Source: Mixophyes australis (taxonomy: Eukaryota; Chordata; Amphibia; Anura; Limnodynastidae). From it: DNA of 64,000 nt. The translations under genes were made by a program, and so were the position numbers. Each line of letters opens with the position of its first letter. The stretch's first letter is position 1. The stretch lies in assembly GCA_036250195.1 (NCBI GenBank), contig JAVHZZ010000003.1:340819375-340883374 (forward strand). The letters are read 5' to 3'. Under the pieces are notes generated by a model. That model was not told where the DNA came from. It was given only the letters and a program-made list of their open reading frames with translations, and did not search any database. This document shows positions 1 to 14,181 of the stretch, one piece after another.

Positions 1-3000
1 AATTCTGTGGTGGGTTACTGAACCGTACAATGTATATACTGTACTGCAATATTCTGTGCCAGTGTATACCACCTATGGTGTACTGTATAGCGCAACACGA
101 GTCTAAGAATACCTGATAATTACTGATGTCTGTTGGTTGGATTGTACACTGTCCAGTGTTCACTTGCTCTGTATACTGTTCAGTGGTACTATTCTTTTAA
201 TACTTCATATTTTTGTGTAACCTCATATAGTACCAGCATAGAGTGTAGATGGTAACAACCAGTGCCATATCATGGGCTTCATATAATGAAATGCAAACAG
301 TCAGTACAGAAAGATTGACCTTGAGATATTTTAATACTCTCTATAGCTTTAAAGTGGGCGGGACTAGAACAACCTAGAGCCAATCAGTGCATCCAAAGAG
401 ATGTAGAGAACTTTATAACATTAGAACATTCACAGAACAAAAATTAAGAAATCCAACTGCAGTGGATTCGATGTTTATGAGCAAAATGATTTGTGATGAA
501 GCCAAAGTCATTTATCAAACTTATTTCTAATGAAACCGATAGATCACTGTTTATGATCTATACAATATAGTCATTAGCTCACCCTGATCATTTGTCTTAC
601 TTAATCGTGAAGTTAACATCCTATAGGCAGAATCAGTTGCCAGTCCGCTTCAATAACATAAGAACGGAAACCTTCCACAATTCAGTCATTCTAATTAGAA
701 ATTCAAATGACTAAGTTAACAGCTGTGATATTTCACCTAATGCGGAGGACATTCCTGCCCTGCATGGAAATGCTGCTTTGCAGAACAGCCTTAAAAAGGT
801 CACTTGAAGGTTAAACAGCCTCAATCTAACAAACTCTGGATGCTCTGTGTCTCTAAACTCCAGTCCTGAGGCCCCGCTGATTGGCTTTATTTACAGCAAA
901 CCAACAGCAGCTGTAGAAACATCCCATTAAAAAAAAAAAAAAAGTTATGTATTTTGTCCCTTATATTTCTCACCAGTCTCTTGTTGCCAATGTCCTTCAC
1001 CTGGCATTGTATTCCACTTAAGCAAATACAGCAACCATGCTGCTAGCTTAAAAAAAATATATAATCTATTTATTTTCTTTTGAAGATGAGGCAAGTAAAC
1101 AGAAAATAAAAATGAAGACTACTGTACCAGGTGGCCAAGTAGTCATTAGGCTGACAGTCAAACCTCTAAAGTACAGAACCAGCCCCCACCTAAACTTAAT
1201 CCTATGTTTGTACTTGTAATGTCCAGCCCGATGAGATATAAATGATTGTTAGCTATACCTACCTATTTGTTTTTCAGGATAGTGAAACGTGATAAGCCAT
1301 GGAAACAAAGGGAGAGAGGCTACAGAGATAACAACTGCAGCTCTGGTACACAACCAGAATCCTCTAGTTATGAGAGGTCTTTGTACAGCAACAACATTAT
1401 GAGGACTTTGGTTGTTTCAATGCAGAATGTGGCTTAAAATGACCAGAATGGGTTTTGATCGCACAAGACAGGAAATTCTATTAATCAACTTAGCCTGTGT
1501 GTATTGCCATTAGTACCTCCCAAAATCCCCAATGTGAAAATCAGGATATGTTCGACCATGTCCCCTATTAAATCAAACTATGGCTCTGAAACCATAAACT
1601 ATGTCTCCGACATGCAACCTAATTCACAAAGCCACCTTTTACCATGGTTTTACAGTTGCAGACTGTGCATTAGCCGTCTGGAAAGATTGTGCCCCTCTAA
1701 TAATTAGGCCTGCCCATCAGAGGACCGAACTGTGCAAATCTGGCCTTTATGCCACACAAACACCTGAACTGTAACACAAGACGTCCTGAAGTAGTTCCCA
1801 AACAATACCCTTGCAAGTCATAAGCAAGTGTCTCCCCTTCTGCACAATGCAGCGTCCAGCGTGAAGCTACGGCTTGCACGCACCTCACGTGCAGCTGCAG
1901 ACTGACAACACCCACACAGTCCCCAACAAATAATTGTGCTTCCAGAGGAATGAAGACCATACATGTTTACGAAGGTCCAGGAAGGTGAGACAGAGACACG
2001 TTAGCCAGCAGCGGATGAGCCAATGAGGTTTCAATCTGGAACGGCACTGCACCGGGTGTGCCTTAAGTATTTTAGCAGAATGAAAAAGTATTTCATTGTT
2101 ATGATAAATATAACAAACTAATTTGCTTCCCTCCTTGATTCTATGCCAACTTATATAAAGGCCAAGTCAACAACCCGAGGAAAACAGCCACTTCCATAGA
2201 TTTCCATTATCCCTCCATTTTTTACATCTTTCCTTTTACTCAGTACATTCCATGAACGGTTCCGGATCTAATTATAAAGCCTCCAACACCCTTCCCCTAG
2301 CTCTAAGCATAAGATCTCAATCAATACTTCTGCCTTGTTTCTCCTTTTATCCGTTAAACACCTCTGGTCACGTCTGGTCTTCGTACACCCCTTACAATGG
2401 CCACACACTCCCCCATCCAGCCTCCCCTCCAACATGACCCCCTCCTAACTCACACATCAGAGGAGTGTATGTTGCAGCTACCTGGTCCTTATAACCACTG
2501 TCATTCCGTTACCTGTAGCCACCAGCAGTACACACACACACAAATTCCATACTGTGCAAATACACTTTACATTTTACATCCCTTAGCCAGGAAAAACGTG
2601 GTCAATAAGCTGTAACGGTTATATATTATACCTTGTTTTATATAATCATATCAAAGGTTTTCCGCAGAAGTCCCTTCTGTTTTTGCAGTGGCTAATTATA
2701 TGAAAGATATTTTGATATATATGCAGTAATGTGCCTCCACTAACACAAAGCAGAGAGGAAATTACTCATATTATTATGTCATTGTTTCTTGTGTAGGATT
2801 ATTTCCAACACATTGCAGTGTATAAAGCTCAATTCTTCAGGGACAGAACCACACCTTTCTGTAACGAGCCAGTGATTACACTTTCCACACTTCAGTGATC
2901 AGTTATGCCTGAAAACAATGTGCGAACACATACTCCAAACTCTGCACAAAGTGATTTATAAAATAGAAAGACATGTCGTCATTGAAGGAGAAGGGTGTGT

Positions 3001-3230
3001 GGTATGAATTACTGTGGAATGGCTTCACTTCTTGCAGAGGTAAGCAACCTGTGGACCATCAGCTGCTGTAGATTCACAGAAGCATGCGCTCCTGATTTTA
3101 ATTGGATCATTTTAAGCAGGGGCCACACGCGCACCAATTTCCTGATTTCTGTGTCCAGCTTAAACCTGTACTACGGCCTAGGGAAATATTTTCCTGATGA
3201 GCCTCCCACTGCCTAGCAATGCTATATGAG
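1..3230. other. AT-rich spacer, no gene recognised
   Basis: Open frames here are short (under 90 codons) and none resembles a known family. Simple A-runs occur near 930 and 1050. I see no tRNA, no clear transposon end and no convincing splice-framed exon. Confidence 0.6.
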
Positions 3231-3236
3231 CAGCCA

Positions 3237-3257
3237 CCCCCCCCCCCCCCCCCCCCC
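3237..3257. repeat. poly-C tract (21 bp)
   Basis: An uninterrupted run of 21 C residues. It is a G4/i-motif-prone simple repeat and its exact length may be affected by sequencing slippage. Confidence 0.9.
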
Positions 3258-3334
3258 AAGACTGCCGTTTCTTTCATAAAGAGCTGCAAAATCAATAGAG
3301 CTCCATTACTAAATTGTAGCAGAGAGGGGTGTGA

Positions 3335-3390
3335 GAGAGGACCAATCACAAGTTGCAGTCTCTTGATTGCAGCTTGCGATTGGTCCTCTC
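3335..3390. repeat. short imperfect hairpin
   Basis: The left arm begins GAGAGGACCAATC and the right arm ends GATTGGTCCTCTC. The arms are fully complementary over 13 bp, with partial complementarity continuing inward. Probably a remnant foldback element; no target duplication is obvious. Confidence 0.6.
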
Positions 3391-5110
3391 GTACTATATC
3401 ATTTTTCTCATTGGCCTCCTCGCCTGTGGAAGTGCAGATTCAAAGAGGGGAACTCCACGTTTAGTCGAGTTTACATACCAGGCAAGTTTGTTTAATGCTC
3501 ATTGTCCTTGGATACAGCAACAGGTTCGGGTCTGTGCAATGCAAACCATATCTAAACAGCACAATACCAGTAAATAGGTTAAATCTGTCTAATCTCAGGA
3601 CAATTACAGAACACAAACAAGCACGAGGAAGCTAACCGGTAAGAACAGCATTGTCCTGAGAGAACTAGGACTCCCCAGGGGCATCTACTGACATTGGTGC
3701 AAAGCAAAAACATGGTGTTGCCCCCCACAGCTATCAACCTGTCTGCTTTATCGCAAGTGCAACTTAGGATGAAAGCCAACATAGGATTGCTTGCTATTGA
3801 CAACATCCACCCCCCCTCAGATTCCATAAATATTGTGATTTGTGGTGCCTCTTGAGCAGCTTACTAAATGTTATTGACAGCGCCCACCACATTTTCTCTT
3901 ACCCACCAGACACCCCCTTAACGGTCATTGTCCTAAACCACAGTTTTTTGTCTTATCCACCCAGTTAGTTTTACTTCAAACCTCTCAAAGACAAGTTAAA
4001 AAAAATCTATATTCTTTCAGATATTGCAGTACACATCCCCAGCACAACTAGAATGAAGAACATACGGTTTACTTACTTAGTCTTCCTTGTTACACCGCTA
4101 TCAGTAACTCTGCCCTTTTGAACAACACATATACAATATACGTATATATGGGCTATTTCCTGGGCTCCACCGTACCACTCCTTAGTCTGCCATAGCCTTG
4201 AGCATGCCCCTCTCTCCCCTCCTTGACTGCCTGGGTATTATTCCCATAGCAGGAACCACAGGAAACCAGCACAGCAAGTGATAAATCGATGTGGGACATT
4301 TATCAGGCAACTCTAACTAAAATACATAGCAATTACCTACAGCTGGCGTGTCAAACTCAAAATGCATAAAGTGGTGTATTAGACAAGGGCGTCAATGAAC
4401 GGGCACGAAACAATGACTTTTACTATTGGGTATACAAAGAACACATTAGCATCATTCTAAACGCGTAAATATGCCAACGATAATTTTCAGAAATATGATC
4501 AGTACAGTATGAAACCTATTTCTGTAACTTAAATGACATTGAATATTACACAAGAAAATTACGATGATGTGAAGACTAAAGTAAGGAAAGAGTTGAGGAA
4601 CGATAAGTAAAAAGGAGGTAAGAAAGTGTGAGTGTAAGAGGAGGGCTGACAAAAACATAATGGCAGAAAGAAGGATAGAGGAATATTTTGTTTAACGAGC
4701 CGGTACAAAGGATTCAAAGAAGACATGAGAAGAGTCACAGAGGCAAAAAGGAACAGCAATCTAATGTAGCCAGAGAAGACAGTGAACGGCAAGGATAGCT
4801 GAAATATAACGATGAAGAAGAAACCTGGAATAAGGCGTTAATGAGGACACAAAAAATAGAGATGAGAGAAGATGTGATAATGGGTGGTTGTCCACAGAGG
4901 CAGTAAATTGGCTGCAGCATACAGACACTGGTGTTGTTCAGTTGTCTATATATACAAAATAATTACGGGTACTGACAATTACAATTGGCTGAAAGAATAA
5001 GACCAGGACATGAGGCCTAACTCTTAGGGAGCCATGCCCTGCATGAATCGGGACACAGGTCCTGCTCCTTCCAGCTGGAGAAGGCTCAGTGTGCACAGCC
5101 GCAGAGAGCT
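3391..5110. other. spacer with a purine-rich stretch, no gene recognised
   Basis: No coding region is recognised. From about 4555 to 4900 the plus strand is strongly A/G-rich, which produces spurious Ser/Leu/Phe-rich open frames on the minus strand. Confidence 0.5.
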
Positions 5111-5215
5111 CTAATGAGTCCTCTGCTCCAACGCCATCAGCAGCATGTAATTGACGCCCCGGGGAGCCGTGTACATGGTCCAGCATTCAGGGGAACCCAA
5201 TTTAAACTTGCTCAT
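5111..5215 (-). other. 34-codon short ORF, status unknown
   Basis: A minus-strand frame starts ATG AGC AAG and ends TAG. It reads MSKFKLGSPECWTMYTAPRG and then about 14 more residues, with balanced composition, inside a locally GC-richer patch (about 5010-5200). There is an in-frame stop 9 codons upstream of the ATG. I do not recognise the peptide. It could be a terminal exon, a small ORF or chance; there is no conservation evidence here. Confidence 0.15.
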
Positions 5216-5259
5216 TGATGCAGAGATCAAGCAGGCTTAGGCTCTGCGGTGGAAATACA

Positions 5260-5720
5260 GGGAGAACTGAAGTATGATCATTTCTCTTCTGAGTAAAGGT
5301 GGTGATGGAGAGAATGAAAGAGTGACAGATTACTCAGGGAGGGTTAACAATGACGTACAAGGGAGGGGCAATAATGATTGCGGATTGGGGTTGATGATAA
5401 AGGAAGGAGGTGTTAATGGTAATACTGTGGACGGGGACTAATTATTATGATGATGGGGCAAAGGGATAAGAGGTACAGGATTTCAATAACGACAAAGGAG
5501 ATATGTTGATAGGGGGATTATGAGGAGAGGACAATGATGAGGGAAGCAACGGGATGGAGAAGGCAGCAATGGTGCTGAGGTGGGGGTACATGGGTTTGAG
5601 GAGCGAGAGGGAGGACAGGGAATGGGAGGGGTGCACAGGACTGATATGAAGAGAATTCAGGTGTGGAGAGAGTTATGATGTGAATTGAATGCAGTGTAAT
5701 ATATATTAGAGGGGGAAGCT
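5260..5720. other. purine-rich strand-asymmetric block
   Basis: The plus strand is dominated by A and G, with recurring GATGATGG, GGAGG and GAGGG motifs. It is not a clean tandem repeat. Pro/Ser/His-rich minus-strand open frames here are a by-product of the bias. Confidence 0.5.
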
Positions 5721-6779
5721 GCATGAATACAGTGTGCGGGCTATGGGTAATGTTTTCAAATTTGCCTGGCTCGTGAATTTTCAGGTTGGCTCCTAGTTCC
5801 TTTGTAAATAAATAATTGTCAAGCTATTTCCGTCCTTTCCATTTGTGAAAGGTAAGGAGGGGACACAGGCCACCGTTAGTTACCTGGTCACACAACAGCG
5901 GGAGCTGCAACCAACCAGCGAGCAAGACACCTGCGCCCCATGAGCGATACGCTTGATCTACAGCGTTAGCCCTCTATCATTTATAAACTCTGTTACAAAC
6001 TATTGTTTCTCAATAAAAATGAAAACAAACCTCTGTAAACAAGCAATACCTTTAAACAACTGTTATAAAAAAAAAATATATATATAAACACTGCTATAGG
6101 TCTTTAGAAATTTCCACATTTATTCTCAATATATGCAGCTGTTGGATACAATTTCCTGGGAAAAACAACAAAGCAAATTCCCAATAGAAAGACATTCAGC
6201 TTAAGACTTTGCTGCTGTCCATGGTTTTAGAGTTCTAATCTTTGTTGGATAAATATAGGCTGCCTTTCAACAGGCACAGAGATAAAGCTGAACATAGGAA
6301 ATGAGGGCTATAGGTAAAGACACTTAGTGCTGATAAAGACTGAACAGCTCACCCATTAGTCAAAGAGTCTCCCACTATAAATAATGCAGCGAGAGTCTTC
6401 GTACGCTCACAGCTAGTTTATATTAAAAACAGCAAATATCCCATGGAACCAAAGACTGAATCATTAAACTTCAAAAATTGTGAGTACAAATATGCAAAAT
6501 GCTCTTTAGTTTTCCATACTGGCCAACAATACACCCAGATGCATGGTTTACGTCCGTCCGTCCCCCAGTTGAGAATTGAAAGCTTCCTTTTTCCCCCTTA
6601 CAAAACCTACTGAACATGAAGGCTGTGTACAGATGGCATTGCCCGCTGTCATCAGCATGCAGATTCATGGGTACACATGTTTTACCCTCTGTTCTGTGCT
6701 CTTCATCTGTCGTAACCATCGGTTGAAATGACCTTGACTCTATAAACTCTATGGAGATAGTGAGTGCATCCACACGGCA
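5721..6779. other. spacer, nothing recognised
   Basis: AT-rich sequence. A 100-codon minus-strand open frame (6773-6471) has no family I recognise and no visible splice context. Confidence 0.5.
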
Positions 6780-6977
6780 GGATTGGAAGGATATTGTTCC
6801 ATCGTTGAACGAGATTTTAAGTTCAGTTTAAAAATCAAATGAAACGACATGATGTGATTTGGAACAATCGCTCACCGCTGCAGTGTACACACCAACGCGA
6901 TATCGGGCCGAACGGTCGTTCATCGGGTAATTGGCACAATAATCTGCTGAAAATCCTGTAATGTGTACCCAGCCTTA
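6780..6977 (+). repeat. degenerate relative of the AAGCTGGGTACAC MITE
   Basis: The right end reads ATGTGTACCCAGCCTTAG, matching the terminal repeat of the MITE at 43766-44188, and the interior shares motifs such as CGATCGG-like and GTCGTTC stretches. The left end is not resolved, so the left boundary is approximate. Confidence 0.5.
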
Positions 6978-9900
6978 GTCCTGTTCTGCATACACTATAA
7001 GTCACGGACCACAGACTGTAAGCAATGCCTAAGATAGTATAATTGTGAAAACTGAACTATGATGCAATCTGCACAGAAACTGAACGGCCTCGCTGCATCC
7101 ATCTGATTGTGAACTTGACAAGGATAATACATGCAAAAATTAACCTTTGCTATGCTGCAGCTATTTATATTAATTCTGCATTATTTCAACATGCCATTCA
7201 TTCCCTTTTGTTGGTATCCAGTTTTGCTGCATTGAATTAGCTGCTGTACTTTCAAGATCTGCTCATGTTTACTAATCCATTTTATGCTCTCATATTACTG
7301 ATGTCTTCCAAACTACAGGGTGGATTCAATATTTTCATGTACAATGCAGAACATTTTTACAGGAGTATTTTTTTCCTGTTTGCCAGTATATTTCACCATC
7401 AATCTGAATTTAACAGCAAAATAAGCTTACAAATAAAAAAAAAAAAAATCAATATACATAAGAATTTCACCTCATGTCCTTTATGTGTGCAGTAGTAAGT
7501 TGTGCATTTCTCACCAGTAAAGAACATATTTTTATTTTCTTTTTCTATTTAATCAATATGAAGAGATTTTGGGGTGCTCTTCAACAGGGGTCTGGAGGTA
7601 AGTAAATATAGTTTTGCAGAGGTCAATAATGGAGACTCTGCTCCATTGTTCATCAAAAATTGTACACATGGACCGATTTAACACAATATTGTTGTTGCAT
7701 GACTTTACCTTGCTTCTACAAGTGTGTTTCAAACGCCTGACAAAGTATACTACAAAACTACCATTATTTTTTGTCTCCACATTATAAGCTCCCTCTTCAC
7801 TTCCCAAAGCCCTCCTGTCAGTTCTATTCATCCTCTCAGAAGAGGACAGCACAGCAGTACCACATCATTGGGGAGTTACGTAGAGAGGAATTGTTAAAAA
7901 ATGAATATAAAATGTATTGGGGGAGGGGGGGGGGGGGGGGGGGGCCTTAAAAGGTTTGCGTCAAATGGTTCCCAACGGCAAGACTTGGGAAAATATATGA
8001 GATATGAGTTTTTCAGATCGTAACACTGTTCCCTCATGGTACATGGGACCAGAGGAAGAACAGGATCTGATTACATATAGTGTGCAGAGCAGAAATGCAG
8101 CTTTCTGACAAGCAGACAGCACTGAGTGGGTGTGTGTGAGTGGGCACAAGAGGGGATCAGCATGGATTACACAGTGGAGCAGAACAGAAGTGTATGAATC
8201 TTTTCTGTTTCCCTCTAATCGGTTTTATCTTAATGAAAGGTTCTAAATAAAAAAAAATTGAAAAGCTTAAGAAAGCATATAAAAGGTAGGATGAAATAAA
8301 TCACATCCGTATAGATATTAAATCAGCAAGTCTTAGAATTTAAACAATTCAGATGTAACAGTGTCAAATAAATCAAATAAATGCACTTAACATAGAAGCT
8401 ATAAGTTAAAACATACAAAATAGGATTCTAGTATTATAAACCAAAAAAACTATTCCAAAACATATGTGCAAAAATGTAGCCCATAGTATAAATAATACAA
8501 ATATTAGGAGGCAACAACGTCAAACAATTTTTTTATTTTTTTGTTTAAAATAGATCACGGAACTTCAAGGTTTACATTGAGAATGTGATAATTGTATTAA
8601 TTCTTGTAAATAGACTTGTATAAATGGCATTTAGCTCTGTCAAAACTATGTACACATCGTATACTAACGTTTCATACTTATGGCAGTAATAGGCAACTCA
8701 TTCTTCAAAAGGGCCACGCATGAGAACTATCAGCTTCTACTCGATTATAACCATTATGTTTTTTTCTTTAGCTGTTGATCACTGTATTCAACAAATGTCA
8801 CAAATACATTTAAACAAAAAAAAAAAAAAAAGGCCCCCGCACATTAGTCTTTTTAATAATAATAATATTTTTAAAAAAAGTTCCAAAACAACCTTGACAT
8901 CCCCACACGTTCCCCACTTGCTCCAAAATAGCTTGACACGCCCCAAGATCCCACATGTCCCCTACACCTCCGCCGTTTATTGGCTAATCTACTACCAATA
9001 CTTACCTTTAAACCCGGCACCGGCATAGGTAGGAGGGAGCACTGTTGAATCACTTATCCCTTTGGAAAAGAAAAAAAATATTCAGTGTACTATGAACAGG
9101 CCATGAATGATGCTCGATAGCGTTTTGATCTGTCGCCATTTTCTAAATCCGTTAGTAAAGTTACCAGGTTTCACAGTGATCAGCGATCCCTATTTTGACC
9201 AGCATTCAAGCTGCGGCCATGGATCACTGACCGCAATGTGGACGACTGTAAAATTAAATACCCAATAGCTTTGTGTGCATTGTACTAGTGTGTAGAAGTT
9301 ATTTTGGGCCCATTACATTATACCCTAATAGACAATTTCATTTGTCAAAGCAAATAGTCATCCAAAAATGTGACAAAAATGTTTGGATTGTTTTAGGATT
9401 GTGACCCCAGAAATCAATTTTTAGAGTATCCAAGTGACAGCAGCCATTTTCTGGCTTTCAAAATGTAATTCTAGTAGGGAGAGAACAGCTTGTGCAATGA
9501 TTGTGGTAACAAACTACAACTCACACACTCCATCGCACAATCTATCCAACAACGACACTAAACTGCATCAGACCCTCACCTGTGACATCATCACCAACCA
9601 GCCTAGATGCAACAGCAGCAGACAAAGTAACACAAAATGGAGTGCGTTACCGAGAGCAACCAAACACTACACTCCATGGCAGGGCACGTATGGATCTTTC
9701 AAAGTAAAGCTCACATGTACCATGTTAACATGGACATATGTATGATAGAGCATTAATATAAGTAATTTAAATAAACTTACTTGAAAGTGGAACGAGCCTT
9801 TAAAATTAGTGTATAACAACATATTCTAAAGGATATTAAAAGTCACCTCAGAGTTCAACAACCTCTACATAAGCACTCACCTAAGGTCAGCCTATTTTTT

Positions 9901-11251
9901 TTTTCTTCTATTATATCTATAATTCTCTGGGCATTATTAGGAAAATTAGAAGATTCATTAGTGAAAATAAACAATGAAAGAATAGTGATTATGTTACATT
10001 ATATCATATTAAAGTGATGGACAATAACCCCCAACACACAAAGATACCATATGTTGTAAAAAACAGGATAAAATAAAGCAGATGACGAAAGATTGTGCAG
10101 GCAAATGTAAAATAATGTCCTGATATCAGACACCAGATACTATGCAGCTGTCAATAACATTTGCTTTCCCTGTACTGGAAGAGACAGCTCTCAAAAAACT
10201 TCTTGTGTTTGGAAAACTAGGTGCCTTATATGAGGATTTTTCCACTCTGGTCCTCGGGAATTCTCAACGAGACACGTTTTGAAAATTTCCCTTTGAAAGA
10301 GCAGGAGAGGGAATTACAGATGAATGAACCCACCTTTGTAAGATTAAGAAAATCCTGAAAACATGAACTGCTGGGGGGTACTGATCGCTTGAGTTGAAAA
10401 ACACTGCTCTATGCAACCTGGGCACATAGAAATTATTCCAAGCTCCACCACCTAAACACAGGCATACCCCAATGCATTCCAATGCTGCAGATAAGCAGGT
10501 GTTGAGTTTCCAAATAGAAACAAACTGCTTGCTGTTTGTGTAAGGCCTTTTAGGAGGCACAGTCCCCCTTTTAGACACAAATCTACCCTCAATCTCATTC
10601 CTTCCAACTTGCTATCTCTTGAGTAGGCTCCATATATCTCTATGTAGACATTGCTCCATTGTTTTTCTAAAAAAAAATAATTCATAATATAGTTTAGCGC
10701 TGGAAGTTTTACTATGCACGATACACTTTAGCATCCAAAACGCAATCTGAGTTTTCACTACTACGTGTAGTTAGTGAACACACAAAACCCAGAGTATGGC
10801 CACCATACACAAAAAGGCGGCAACAAATAGCTGAACAATCAGTTAGAACCAAACATTTTAATGCTTATTTAATAGCATGGTTCTAGTAAGAAAAGCATGC
10901 TGTAACTGATGATGGAAAGTTAATATCTAACAGGTTGCTGAGCTACCCACACTGTTACTACATATTTCTACACACTTTCATAGATATGGAAGACAAGGCA
11001 AAAGGATATCTCTCACATTAGACTTGTTTTACATAGTAACTGGTAAGGTTTAGCTTACATGTCTTCACAGTGGAGGTAGCCATTTTTCTTTAGCTCAGCT
11101 GTCAACTGGGAATTTGTGATGGAGGCGCCTCATGCCACAAGCTCTCAGTGAATTCTCAAATACTGGCTTGGTCCACAAAATGGCTGTCTCCACAGTGAGT
11201 AGGCAACATATATACAGTAAGATCTGAGAAGATATCCAGCAAAGATCAAGT
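6978..11251. other. AT-rich spacer with a poly-G run, no gene recognised
   Basis: It contains a poly-G run at about 7925-7944, A-runs near 7437 and 8816, and a degenerate interspersed repeat around 10240-10560. Open frames are short and unrecognised. Confidence 0.5.
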
Positions 11252-11422
11252 GCTAGATTTACTAAGCTGCGGGTTTGAAAAAGTGGGGATGTTGCCTATA
11301 GCAACCAATCAGATTCTAGCTTTCATTTATTTAGTACCTTCTACAAAATGATAGCTAGAATCTGATTGGTTACTATAGGCAACATCCCCACTTTTTCAAA
11401 CCCGCAGCTTAGTAAATCTAGC
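11252..11422. mobile_element. foldback MITE, GCGGGTTTGAAAAAG family, copy 1
   Basis: Near-perfect palindrome. The arms start GCTAGATTTACTAAGCTGCG and continue through GGGTTTGAAAAAGTGG to CCAATCAGATTCTAGCT, with a short loop containing TTTATTTAGTAC. This is the same family as the copies at 23286, 31942, 51146, 53620 and 62256. It is non-autonomous with no coding capacity. Confidence 0.85.
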
Positions 11423-12377
11423 CTCAATAGTTTGAAGAAAAACTGAAACAAGAAAATTGTCAAACAAAATAAAAAAAATTGAAATATCTTGAAAGTAAGA
11501 ACAAGCTAAATATGGGGGAAGCCCCACCCATTACAAACATGGCAGAGTCTAGGATTATCTGAGGCGATTGTTCTTTTATTTCTTAAAAAATAAAAATATA
11601 AAAATAAGAGATTGCTTATTTTCAGACATAAATGCTCTTTCAGAACCAACATTTGGATTCAGGCCCCAGTGTTATTAAATTAACATGCGGAAATAAGCCT
11701 CTGATGTCAGTGTTAATGCCCCAGACAGTTGCTCATCAAGTAGTCTGAAATATTCTAAATATTCTTTAGTCATCATATGCCAGCGATTGCTATTGGAAGC
11801 ATTTCAAATAGCAATGATAAGTATTTAGCGTGCAAGTCCCACTTCACACATGCCATTCCAGGCAACCAAGTATTTCCACAGTTGCTTGGTTGTAGCCTGT
11901 TATCTGTGAAATTATTAATTAAATATATATACTTAACATAAACCTATCACTGATAAATAAATTAGGTTTCCAACAGTATGTTAAACTTATGGAATACCAG
12001 AAGAGCCACATAACTACCACTAATATCTTGTACTCTTAGGGAAAATACTTTTGGAAACCAGGTTAAGACCAGCTGTCTTATCAATATGTAACCAATCAGG
12101 ACTAGGATAAGTCACCACGCAAGAGAATAGGTACTCACTCTGCCGCATTAAACTTTATTTTACCAAATACCAACATAAAATTAGATGGTCTTCTTAACCA
12201 GTTTAAAATGGGGATTGTTACAAATTTATTTCATAAGTCACATCTGATGAACACAACACAATAAAATAAGAATAAAACAAGACACCTGGTGGTCTTGAAT
12301 ATTCAAGTGTTTTAAAAATAGTATTTGTGCAACATAGATAAATCATACCAATGGTTAGATAACTTGAAAAAAAAAAA

Positions 12378-12408
<31 letters not shown>

Positions 12409-14132
12409 TAATATATATATATTTTAATGATGAAGGACACATAGGATTATTTAACATACAATTTCTCAGCCAGATGCCAAGGAAGTCAGATCTGATGTGT
12501 TCTCCCAGGAGGTATTAATTGTCATCCACATTTTCATACATTATATGACATATTATTTTAGATTAGAACGTCTCATGAAAGGCTGCAGATTCATCACCAA
12601 AGTGGGTCAGACATAAAATGACTTTCACAAAATGCCAGTAGACAGGAGGGGAACTGAAGTCAATATTTATAAAAGGGCTTCGATGATCCTTTTTGTCTAA
12701 ATAAGCTCTATAGAAATATTATCTACTCATACGAAGACCTAGAAGTTGTGGCTGGAATGTCATACACACTGCAGTGCCTGGGAACAATTCTATGCATCCA
12801 CTTCTTCCATGTAGGCATAAGATCCTTGCATTCCAATACTGTAGTTAAGTAGGTGCAGAGTTTCCATAATGTTACCAAACTAATATGGAAAATTATGAGG
12901 TGTGTGACTGACTTAGTTTGAGTTAAATATTCCCGAAACTTATGCGTAAAACTACTGTAACTAGCTCTAACTAGACACCTTGCCAAAAAATAACAATACA
13001 ATTATCCGAGGCACTAATCAAGATGTATGGTAAAACAACTTGGAATTAACAAGCGATATCCAATGAAATATAGTCCAATGACATTTTAAAAAAATGTGAT
13101 TGCATTAAGTCTCTGCATATATCAAATACGCTAGAACTAAAACGTGGACCATAAACATAGGTACTGTATTGCACCAAAGCAGCTGTAGCCATGTTTTCAA
13201 ACTCATCCAGTAACTAATTTCACCACCCAAACTTGCACTAATAACCAAACTACTAAAAGTCCCTTACTTATAAGATCAACTTAACATATTGCAAACTCGT
13301 CCTGGCATGAAGGGGTTAACGTACTAGACCTCAAGGCTGGATGCATCTTCATTTGACCGCATTAAATCTGCAGAACTGTAATTAACCACCCCCACTGCCT
13401 CCATAACATGGGCAGCATGACAAGCAATGGGCTACACACAGATGCTATTAGAACAAGTGCTTGGAGTTTCAATATTAAAGCAGTAAATCAAGAGGGCATC
13501 ACCAACCAGGCACAGCTTGATTAGGGGAGGGGGGTTGTTCAGGCTGTAATCCCACCTCCCATCCTAGGGTGGGGTTGTGATGGGCACAACAGCATATGCC
13601 CATGTAAGCAGCAAGGAACACACTGGGCTTGTCAGTTTGCTGCATAGTGCTGCATCATTCTCAGCAGCAGCGCATGTAAAGCTTTTACTGCATTGAATTT
13701 CAGACACCCAGGTGGGTCCTTCCCAGACAAATACTTTGGAGGGTTGACATGTCCCCACATTAGCACACGCACTGCCAGGGGAGCGGGTGCCTCTGGCATG
13801 CAGAGAGCGTGGAACACCTTGTTGTAACACTAATGCACATGCAGACCTCTACATGACACTACAATCCACCTGTTCAAAACCCAAGCCAGCTTATGTGAAA
13901 TCCTTAAGAAACATTAAAATTAAAGGGAAAAAAAAAAAACAACTTTAAGTAGGGATAAGAGGGAGGTAACATAAAACATGGCAATGATTCAACAGTGTGA
14001 CGCCAATGCACAAAGGAAAAAAAAAACATTGTACAAATTATATATGGATATTTATATATATGTACACGCACACAGACAAAATGAGAGCAATAGGCAGAAA
14101 ACATGAATAAATATTGAGTTGTACACTAATAC
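11423..14132. other. spacer with simple repeats, no gene recognised
   Basis: AT-rich. A TA/CA microsatellite lies at about 12379-12424. A repeat-like segment at 12760-12900 resembles 10441-10560. No gene is supported. Confidence 0.5.
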
Positions 14133-14133
14133 A

Positions 14134-14180
<47 letters not shown>
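14133..14180. repeat. (TA)n microsatellite
   Basis: About 24 uninterrupted TA dinucleotides. Confidence 0.95.

Positions 14181-14181
<1 letters not shown>

Noticed and set aside
4452..5724. Minus-strand Ser/Leu/Phe/Pro-rich ORFs
   Set aside because: Products of purine bias on the plus strand; no domain or signal that survives comparison between frames.
6471..6773. 100-codon minus-strand ORF
   Set aside because: No recognisable family, no splice signals, AT-rich context.
10240..12900. Related segments at 10441-10560 and 12760-12900 as a gene family
   Set aside because: They share short motifs (GCATTCCAAT, GAGTTTCCA) but no conserved frame. Probably a decayed interspersed repeat.
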